From: Actinokineospora alba
GTDB taxonomy: Bacteria > Actinomycetota > Actinomycetes > Mycobacteriales > Pseudonocardiaceae
Length of the DNA: 64,000 bases
Direction: 5' to 3'
NCBI RefSeq assembly: GCF_004362515.1
Contig: NZ_SNXU01000001.1
Coordinates: forward strand, 6,076,001-6,140,000
The stretch's first letter is position 1. The number at the start of each line of letters is the position of its first letter. Both the position numbers and the translations under genes were made by a program. Shown piece after piece: positions 45,810-52,203 of this stretch. The notes under the pieces were generated by a model that searched no databases, was not told the origin of the DNA, and worked only from the letters and a program-made list of their open reading frames with translations.

Positions 45810-48071
45810 TCAAAGGAACATGGGCAAAGGGTTGAGGTCCTCGTAGCGGGTGTGCGCGGCCAGCCTGCCCAGCCGCACCGGCACGTCGAATAACCGCCCC
45901 GGGGCGAACCGGGACCAGAAGTGCCGCAGTCCGGGGACGATCACCTTCACCACCGGGAGGCCGATGTCGGGCCGGGTCTGGTCGAGTACGAGGACACCGT
46001 GCCCGCTGTCCTCGACCCGCTCGCGGACCGTCGTGACGTCGGTCAGCAAGTCCGACGACGGGGTGTAGCCGAAGTCCTCGGGCACGCGCGGCCGCACCGC
46101 CGGGTCGCGCGTGAGATAGGGCTGGTTGGCCACGGTCGCGGTCCGCCACCAGTGCACGGCGTCGGGGTCGTCGGAGTCGTACTCCCCCGCCCGCGCGTCG
46201 ACGACCGCGGGCATCATCTGGTTCAGCTCGCTGAGCGCGCGGCGCAGGGCGACATGCGGGTCAAGGTGGGCACCGAAGCCCATCATGATGTCCTCGGTGG
46301 CGCCGTCGACGCGCCGGGACAGGGCGACGATCACCGGGACACCGATGTCGGAGGTCAGGTCCAGCGCCCACACGGCGCGGCCGAGACCGGCGTGGACTTG
46401 ACGAGTCTCGGCGGTCCACTTGTCGTCGAAGGCGGCGAGGTCGATCGCGGGCTGGCGGGTGCGGTTGTACCACCACAGGGCCACCGCGTCGCGTTCGACG
46501 ACTTCGAGAAGTCCTTGCAGGACGGCGTCTTCCAGGCTGCTGCCCGCGGCGCTGCCGTTCGAGTCCGCCGTCATGAACCCCTGCCCGGGCGCGCCGTAGT
46601 AGAGCAGCCCGGTCGGCAGCAGCCGGTGGCGCTCGTCGGTCATCGACCACACCGGCGTCCAGTCGAGCACCGCGTCGGCGTCGAAGGGGGCGGACACGTG
46701 CTGGAACGGCGCGTGCGTGGCATTCCACTCCGCGCGGCCGTGGAATTGGCGCTCGTCGTAGAGCAGGCACTCGTTCGGGTGTATTGCTTGCTCCCCAAGG
46801 GATCGCAGGCTGCCGCTGACCCGCTCCTCGTCACCGTGGTAGGTCCCAGAGTAGCGTTCGATGGCCTCGCACAGGGCACTGACCTCGGCGTGCACCGGGG
46901 TGACGCCCTTGCCCCCGTTCTCCATGCGCACCACCGCGCGCAATGTGCCCACGTCGCGGGCGCGCGCGGCCGCGTTGGCACCGGAGCGGTACGAATTGAA
47001 GAACGCGGGGCCACGCAGGTCGCGCTTGATCTCCTTGATGATGCCGGTGACCGGGCTGACGAGGTGGCAGTAGCGGTCGCGGACCTGTTCGGGGGTCATG
47101 GAACGGTGTCCGCCACCGCCGTCGGCGACCTTGGTCCGCGACGACAGCCGGACCGGCCGGTGGGAACGCGCCCGAACCAGGGCCGGGTCGCCGCACGAGC
47201 GGCACTGGGGGTAGACCGGGATGTCGTGGTGGGCGCCCCGCAGGTCGAGCGTGTCGAGGGTCCACACCGAGCGCTGGCCGCTGTACCGCAGGCCCGAGAC
47301 CCACTTCAGGGCTTCCGCGGCGACCAGGTGCAGGGCCATCGCGCTGGACGCGGGCGTCGCCGCGGCCGGACTCGACGCGGGCCCCTCCCTGCCCATCAAG
47401 CCCTGCAGGCAGCGCTCCGCATTGCGGTGGCCCCAGAGCCTGCGGGCCAGGCAGTGCCAGCAACCCGCCTTGGCGGGCTCGAACACCGGGCCGAGCCAGG
47501 TCTTCGTACCACCCGGCTTGGCGAGCAGCCACGGCACGCCGGTCTCCCGGTGCGCGGCGTCGATGTCGGCCAGGGCCGGGTTCAGGTAGTCGTCACACAG
47601 CACGACGCCGACCGTGGCCCGGTCGGCGTCGTCGGCGACGGTGAGTCCCGCCGCGCGTAAGGCGGTCGTGGCGACGTCGGCGTCGATACCGCCGACGACC
47701 CGCAGACCCACGGTGGCGGTCGTGGTGGCGCCGAAGGCGGTGGGGGCGTCGAGGCCCGCCGCGTCCCAGTAGGCGAGCGTGCTCGGGTTCGCCCCTTCAC
47801 GCACGGGCCGGAACGTGACCAGACCGGCCCGGGCCAGCGAGGTGAGCACCCCGCCTGCCTGCTCAGGGCTGACGTCGTCGGGCAATTCCCCGAGCACGCC
47901 GGGAAGGTCCCTGGTTCCGTCCATGAGGGACACGACCGACTCGATCGCCGATCCTTTGAGGACGGTGACACCGTCCTCGGAGAACAGGTAGACGCCTTCA
48001 CCGGCCGCGATCTCGGCACGAAGGTGCCGCTTGAACGCGACCAGCGGCCCCTTCGCGCCGTCGGTCGTCAT
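45810..48071 (-). CDS. TOMM cyclodehydratase: E1-like/ocin-ThiF domain fused to YcaO
   Basis: A 753-residue fusion. Residues 1-310 form a leader-binding E1-like part with a zinc-type cysteine set (CWHC near 205, CRSC near 293). The rest is the YcaO ATPase, with VSALCEAIERYSGTYHGDEE, SNGSAAGSSLEDAVLQGLLE and VVERDAVALWW. The C-terminus ends LNPLPMFL, a Pro-rich tail typical of azoline-forming YcaO enzymes. It uses ATP to cyclise Cys/Ser/Thr of a precursor peptide. Its ATG overlaps the stop of the precursor ORF (TGATG). Confidence 0.94.
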   Translation of the reverse strand: MTTDGAKGPLVAFKRHLRAEIAAGEGVYLFSEDGVTVLKGSAIESVVSLMDGTRDLPGVLGELPDDVSPEQAGGVLTSLARAGLVTFRPVREGANPSTLAYWDAAGLDAPTAFGATTTATVGLRVVGGIDADVATTALRAAGLTVADDADRATVGVVLCDDYLNPALADIDAAHRETGVPWLLAKPGGTKTWLGPVFEPAKAGCWHCLARRLWGHRNAERCLQGLMGREGPASSPAAATPASSAMALHLVAAEALKWVSGLRYSGQRSVWTLDTLDLRGAHHDIPVYPQCRSCGDPALVRARSHRPVRLSSRTKVADGGGGHRSMTPEQVRDRYCHLVSPVTGIIKEIKRDLRGPAFFNSYRSGANAAARARDVGTLRAVVRMENGGKGVTPVHAEVSALCEAIERYSGTYHGDEERVSGSLRSLGEQAIHPNECLLYDERQFHGRAEWNATHAPFQHVSAPFDADAVLDWTPVWSMTDERHRLLPTGLLYYGAPGQGFMTADSNGSAAGSSLEDAVLQGLLEVVERDAVALWWYNRTRQPAIDLAAFDDKWTAETRQVHAGLGRAVWALDLTSDIGVPVIVALSRRVDGATEDIMMGFGAHLDPHVALRRALSELNQMMPAVVDARAGEYDSDDPDAVHWWRTATVANQPYLTRDPAVRPRVPEDFGYTPSSDLLTDVTTVRERVEDSGHGVLVLDQTRPDIGLPVVKVIVPGLRHFWSRFAPGRLFDVPVRLGRLAAHTRYEDLNPLPMFL

Positions 48072-48259
48072 CAGACCAGCTGCTCAGCCGGGAAAGCGAT
48101 GGTGAAGCAATTCACACATGACTTGCTGTTCGGGCTCTGGTCGTCCACCCACTGGGCGAACCGGTCGATCCTGAGCTCGGCGGAGCGCTCCATCGGAGCG
48201 GCGTCGACGCCGAGGGTGGCTAAGAGGGTGATCATGTTGTCCACGTCTGACGTGACCAT
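48071..48259 (-). CDS. Candidate TOMM precursor peptide (62 aa)
   Basis: A 62-residue peptide starting at ATG 48259 with GGGAG seven bases upstream. Residues 1-40 look like a helical acidic leader (DNMITLLATLGVDA, then AELRIDRFAQWVDD). The tail (41-62) contains SPNSKSCVNCFT, giving Ser, Cys and Thr cyclisation candidates (Ser42, Ser45, Ser47, Cys48, Cys51, Thr53), and ends PAEQLV. Its stop overlaps the YcaO start, tying it to the modifying enzymes. The absence of the usual long Ser/Thr/Cys/Gly-rich core makes it atypical; it might alternatively be an accessory protein. Confidence 0.7.
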   Translation of the reverse strand: MVTSDVDNMITLLATLGVDAAPMERSAELRIDRFAQWVDDQSPNSKSCVNCFTIAFPAEQLV

Positions 48260-48544
48260 CAGTTGACTCCCAGGTGTGCGGTGAATCGGTGGTGGGAGGC
48301 CAATTCTGGGAGTCCGCGACGGCGCCCGGCCAGTGTCAGTGTCACCGGCGGTCCATGTCTTTTTCATACCCCGGGTGGACCTGTTTTCACGGGGCCCCAC
48401 ATGGCGCCATCACTGTCGGCCACGCGCTCATTCTGCGAGTGTTCTGGGCGTGCTGTCCGCGGTCACCGGATAAGGCGATCCAAGGGCGACGGAGGGAGTG
48501 AAGATGTCCTGTCACGCTATCGGAGCCGCTCCGACCGGTGAAAT

Positions 48545-48568
48545 CCGGGTTCCTCGGGGGGAGCCCGG
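48545..48568. repeat. Hairpin in the TOMM intergenic region
   Basis: CCGGGTTCC (48545-48553) pairs with GGAGCCCGG (48560-48568), with one G-U-type mismatch and a six-base loop. It may be an attenuator or terminator in the leader. Confidence 0.4.
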
Positions 48569-48682
48569 TTGCGGCAGAACCCACAGGTCACAGCCACTTC
48601 TCCGGCGCGGAGAGGCGCGTTCCGCACAATCGTGCGCGCCTCGGCCGGATCACTTTCGAATCGACGGTTGCCCCGTCTCAGT

Positions 48683-48704
48683 GATATCGAGGATATCGAG
48701 GATA
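48683..48704. repeat. Tandem direct repeat GATATCGAG x2 plus GATA
   Basis: Two adjacent 9-bp copies (48683-48691, 48692-48700) and a partial third, upstream of the decarboxylase pair. The pattern fits a head-to-tail regulator site. Confidence 0.4.
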
Positions 48705-48768
48705 CGGCTGCGCCTGAGTTCATCCAGCCGTCATGTCCGCTCGACGGCACACTTGCAGGGGAGACAAG

Positions 48769-49302
48769 ATGCCAACTTTCACCCACGGGATCGACGTCAC
48801 GAATGAATTAGGCAAGGAACTGATCGCGGCGGACTTCGGCCCGTTCTACGCGACACCCTGCGCCATTCTCTCACCATTACACCGAATGCTCGACGAACTG
48901 GCCGGAGTGCTCACCGTCGCACGTGAGGACAACGCGGTCGGCATCGCCGTCGGCGCCTCACTGACCGGCCGCAACCCGGTGGTCCTCATGGAGAACGCGG
49001 GCCTGGGCCTGTCGCTGAGCGCCATCGCCTCGCTCGTGGTGCCCTACCGGATCCCGATGCTGTTCGTCGTGGACGTGCGGGTCACCGCGGACGGGCAGCC
49101 GGACGCGGACCTGCCCGGCGAGAGCGTGATCCTGCGCAAGCTCACCGTGCCGCTGCTCGTCGGACTCGGCGTCGAGACGTTCGAACTGCGACCGGAAACC
49201 CCGATGGCGCAACAGGTGAACCTGATCCAGGAGTGCGTCCAGGACCAACGCAGGCCCGCCGCCCTGCTGCTCGCCTCCGACACCGCCCGGTTACCGCGAT
49301 GA
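48769..49302 (+). CDS. ThDP-dependent decarboxylase, PYR-domain subunit (ComD/Ppd N-half-like)
   Basis: A 177-residue homologue of the N-terminal half of phosphonopyruvate decarboxylase or sulfopyruvate decarboxylase alpha. It keeps the cofactor-activating glutamate region (VAREDNAVGIAVGASL) and VLMENAGLGLSLSAIASLVVPYRIPML. AGGGGAG precedes ATG 48769. The other half is encoded by the overlapping gene downstream, and the two form one active site in this family. The substrate is unlikely to be a phosphonate, because no phosphonate gene is present. Confidence 0.85.
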   Translation: MPTFTHGIDVTNELGKELIAADFGPFYATPCAILSPLHRMLDELAGVLTVAREDNAVGIAVGASLTGRNPVVLMENAGLGLSLSAIASLVVPYRIPMLFVVDVRVTADGQPDADLPGESVILRKLTVPLLVGLGVETFELRPETPMAQQVNLIQECVQDQRRPAALLLASDTARLPR

Positions 49303-49886
49303 ACAAGACCGCTGCCATCCAGGCGATCATCGAGGCGACCTCGACCACCCAGCCCGTGGTGTTCACCACCGACTCCACCTGCCGGATCGCGCAGGTCGTC
49401 AAAGACCGCCCGAACCACTTCTACCTCACCGCGGCGACCGGGCTGGCAGGCTCGCTCGGCATCGGGATCGCGCTGGAGACCCGGCGCGCCACGGTGATCG
49501 TGGACTCCTACAGCAACCTGGTGCGCAACCCGGTCGGGCTGATCACCGCGGGCACCCTGGTCGACCTGCCACTGATCCACATCGTGCTCGACGACGGGCT
49601 CTACGGCTCCGGGAACACCTCGCCCGCGCCGTCGGACCGCGCCGACGTCCTCGCGCTCGCGCGCGCGTCGGGCTACGCCGACGTCTCCACCACCGCGCAG
49701 CTCGACAAGTTCACCACGCTGCTGCGCGGGGGCCTGGCGAATTGCCACGCACCGGTGCTGGTGCGCGCGGTCCTCACCCATCCGGACTCGCCGCTGCCCT
49801 ATCCGTCCGATGCCGACCCGGCGATTCACGCGAGCCGTTTCCACGCCCACCTCTCGATTCTTGACGGCGGCGCCCAGGCGGCGTGA
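49299..49886 (+). CDS. ThDP-dependent decarboxylase, PP-domain subunit with altered metal motif
   Basis: A 195-residue protein like the C-terminal half of phosphonopyruvate decarboxylase (ComE-like). KDRPNHFYLTAATGLAGSLG aligns with the usual GSMG segment. However, the Mg/diphosphate motif GDG is replaced (IVDSYSNLVRN), and the following LDNEVYG-type loop reads LDDGLYGSGN. It overlaps the partner gene by ATGA, so a hetero-oligomer is expected. It may bind cofactor differently or may have lost decarboxylase activity. Placement beside the precursor peptide suggests a tailoring or building-block role. Confidence 0.82.
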   Translation: MNKTAAIQAIIEATSTTQPVVFTTDSTCRIAQVVKDRPNHFYLTAATGLAGSLGIGIALETRRATVIVDSYSNLVRNPVGLITAGTLVDLPLIHIVLDDGLYGSGNTSPAPSDRADVLALARASGYADVSTTAQLDKFTTLLRGGLANCHAPVLVRAVLTHPDSPLPYPSDADPAIHASRFHAHLSILDGGAQAA

Positions 49887-50046
49887 TATCCGCACAATTT
49901 TCGGGTGCATATTTCATGTGCGCCTTGAGAATGTGGCACGCGTAGTCGTGCGTGAAACACTTGAAAGCCATTCCCGCAACTCTGGAGAATGCTTTTTTGA
50001 GCTGTATCCATCACAGTCACAGATGTTCCACTGAAAGGGAACCGCC

Positions 50047-50820
50047 ATGGACGAGATGGTCGTGCGAGCGGTCGAGCGGGCTATCGACACGATGCGGCGT
50101 GGCCTCGCCGATCGACTCACCATCGACGACATGGCCAGGTCGGCCATGTTCAGCAAGTTCCACTTCTCCAGAGTCTTCCAACAAGTCACCGGGGTCTCCC
50201 CCGGCCGCTTCCTGTCCGCCATGCGGCTCGAGGAGGCCAAGCGGCTGCTGCTGACGACGTCGCTGACCGTCGCCGACATCAGCCACCAGGTCGGGTACAA
50301 CAGCGTCGGCACGTTCAGCTCGCGCTTCCGCAGCACGGTCGGCCTGTCGCCGATCTCGTACCGGCAGTTCGGTGGCTCGACCACCGAATTACCGGAGGAC
50401 ATCCCAGTTCCCGGGCCCGCGCGGACGTCGACGATCCGCGGCCACGTCACCCCGCCGCGGGGCGGGCAGGCCGGACTCGTGTTCATCGGGCTGTTCCCGA
50501 GCCGGATGCTTCAGGGCTCCCCGGTCCGCTGCGCGGTGCTGGACCGGCCTGGTCCGTACGCGCTCAACGACGTCCCCGAGGGAACGTGGCATGTGCTCGC
50601 CCACGCGGTGCCGCCCGGCGCCGAGGAGTCGCTCGACCCGGCGCCGTACGTCGGCGCGCACGGCCCGGTCACCATCCGGCCCGACATCATCGCCCGGATC
50701 GCCGACGTCTCCCTGCACGAGATGCGCACGTTCGACCCCCCGGTCCTCAGCGCCCTCCTCGACGTCCGTTCCGCCGCCCTCACCCGCCGCCGCACCACCC
50801 TCACCCGCCAGGCCAGCTAG
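50047..50820 (+). CDS. AraC-family regulator with N-terminal HTH
   Basis: A 257-residue regulator. Two helix-turn-helix units occupy residues 1-110 (LTIDDMARSAMFSKFHFSRVFQQVTG and LTVADISHQVGYNSVGTFSSRF); a C-terminal sensing part of about 130 residues follows. The order is reversed from the usual AraC layout. AAAGGGA precedes ATG 50047. The same direction as the decarboxylase pair, 160 bases upstream, suggests local control. A perfect 64-bp inverted repeat follows directly after the stop. Confidence 0.88.
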   Translation: MDEMVVRAVERAIDTMRRGLADRLTIDDMARSAMFSKFHFSRVFQQVTGVSPGRFLSAMRLEEAKRLLLTTSLTVADISHQVGYNSVGTFSSRFRSTVGLSPISYRQFGGSTTELPEDIPVPGPARTSTIRGHVTPPRGGQAGLVFIGLFPSRMLQGSPVRCAVLDRPGPYALNDVPEGTWHVLAHAVPPGAEESLDPAPYVGAHGPVTIRPDIIARIADVSLHEMRTFDPPVLSALLDVRSAALTRRRTTLTRQAS

Positions 50821-50821
50821 C

Positions 50822-50989
50822 CGCGAGTCGCCCCTTCCGGCAAGTGAGTCGCCCCTTCCGGCAAGCGAGTTCAACATTCAGAACCGTGAGTCCCCCGTGA
50901 GTGCGGGGGACTCACTGCGTTGACTGGTTCTGAATGTTGAACTCGCTTGCCGGAAGGGGCGACTCACTTGCCGGAAGGGGCGACTCGCG
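50822..50989. repeat. Perfect 64-bp inverted repeat enclosing an 11-bp hairpin
   Basis: Bases 50822-50885 are the exact reverse complement of 50926-50989. The 40-base centre holds its own perfect hairpin (50886-50896 with 50905-50915, 8-base loop). Each arm also contains a direct repeat (CGCCCCTTCCGGCAAG twice). It fills the gap between two convergent genes (AraC and HxlR), so a two-way terminator is one role, but the size is unusual. Confidence 0.95.
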
Positions 50990-51045
50990 ACCGGGCAAAG
51001 GAAGAGCCCGGCGCGGGAGGGCGCCGGGCTCTTGGGGGGTGAAGG

Positions 51046-51867
51046 TCAGGAGACGGGGACGGGGACCGGGGTGATCTGGAAGAGGCTGACGAAGCGGGGG
51101 AACAAGGACGCGTCGCCGGTCAGGCCGACGTGGCCCGCCTCGATGGCCTGGGCGGGCGTCATCTCGCCGCTCATCAGCATCTTCAGCGCCGGGCCCAGCT
51201 CGACGACCAGGTCGGCGTCGGGAAGGGAACCCGCGCCGGTCTTGAGGACGCCGTCGACGACCTTCGCGTGGATGGTGATCTGGTCCAGGCGCAGCTCGAA
51301 GCTCGCGGTGAGCCCGGCGGCGGCCTCGGCCTGGTAGGTCGAACGCAGCGCCATGATCACCGAGTTCTCGGTGATGATGTCCTCCGGCCGCGGGTCCTCC
51401 AGCGACAGCGCGCCCCACCGGCTCAGCGCGAGGACGACCTCGTCGAGCGCGCGACCGTAGGCGGTCAGCTCGTAGGTCATGTCGCCGTCCTTCATCGTCT
51501 CCTCGACCACCCCGAAGTGCTCCATCTCGCGGAGCCGGGCGCAGAGCACGTCGATGGACAGCCGCGGGAAACCCTCAGCCAGGTCGGTGAACGACTTCGG
51601 GCCGACCAGCAGATCCCGGATGATCAGCAGCGCCCAGCGCTCGCCGATCATCTCCACCGCTCGGGACAGGCCGCAGAACTGTCCATAGGTCCGGCGGGTC
51701 ATCGACTGCAGCTCGGAGATGATGCCGTCGAGCTGACTCGACTCCATCGCCTCGATCACGGCCTCATCCGGCGCGGGCACGGCGCCCGCGGCGGTCAGCC
51801 GGAACCGATCGCTGGCGATGGTCACGCCCTCCCGGTCGACGACCAGTTTCCATTGGTTATCCGTCAT
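51046..51867 (-). CDS. HxlR-family regulator fused to an SCP2-like domain
   Basis: A 273-residue protein. Residues 1-55 are an extra N-terminal segment. The HxlR winged helix follows (about 60-155: YGQFCGLSRAVEMIGERWALLIIRDLLVG, with the family Cys65). The C-terminal half (about 170-265) is an SCP2/sterol-carrier-like fold with a likely hydrophobic pocket (TIHAKVVDGVL, LVVELGPAL). Ligand sensing by the SCP2 part is inferred. ATG 51867 is chosen; a shorter start at Met56 (51702) is possible, and an open frame to 52074 has poor codon bias. Confidence 0.85.
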   Translation of the reverse strand: MTDNQWKLVVDREGVTIASDRFRLTAAGAVPAPDEAVIEAMESSQLDGIISELQSMTRRTYGQFCGLSRAVEMIGERWALLIIRDLLVGPKSFTDLAEGFPRLSIDVLCARLREMEHFGVVEETMKDGDMTYELTAYGRALDEVVLALSRWGALSLEDPRPEDIITENSVIMALRSTYQAEAAAGLTASFELRLDQITIHAKVVDGVLKTGAGSLPDADLVVELGPALKMLMSGEMTPAQAIEAGHVGLTGDASLFPRFVSLFQITPVPVPVS

Positions 51868-52203
51868 GTGTCCGCATCCAATCTGCGTCGTCCCCGCAAC
51901 CGATGACATTCCCGTCGCCGCAGGCGTAGTCGACGATGGGTTCACTCCGTAGGATTGTTTTCTGCGGTTGTACCGTTCCATCGTGCTGTCACGCCGTTCG
52001 CGGTGCATCTCCACAATTGCCGCTGCCGTTCCGGCGACAACAGTGGTGTCCAGTCGAAAAACCGCTGAACTCATCCTCGGCGAGCAAACCCGCGCCCATA
52101 AACTAAACGGTACTCGTCCGGCGACACCAAAGGTCGTGAGCTATTACGGCGCCCGAGATGAATAACGCATGCGACCGACATGCGTTTCTCACGAAATGGA
52201 GAC
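51868..52203. promoter_or_regulatory. 336-base region: hxlR promoter side and LAL terminator
   Basis: Lies between two leftward genes. The right end holds a hairpin just past the LAL-gene stop. The remainder, less GC-rich, presumably contains the hxlR promoter. No coding sequence is supported. Confidence 0.5.
52164..52186 (-). terminator. Hairpin terminator after the LAL regulator
   Basis: AACGCATG (52164-52171) pairs with CATGCGTT (52179-52186) across a 7-base loop, 18 bases beyond the stop at 52204. On the minus strand ATTCATC follows. Confidence 0.55.

Larger units (their letters stand above)
48260..48768. promoter_or_regulatory. 509-base divergent regulatory region of the TOMM locus
   Basis: Separates the leftward precursor operon from the rightward decarboxylase pair. 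It contains a hairpin (48545-48568) and a tandem 9-bp direct repeat (48683-48700) some 70 bases before ATG 48769. Short open frames here show no coding bias. Regulators nearby (AraC at 50047, HxlR at 51046) are candidate binders. Confidence 0.5.
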
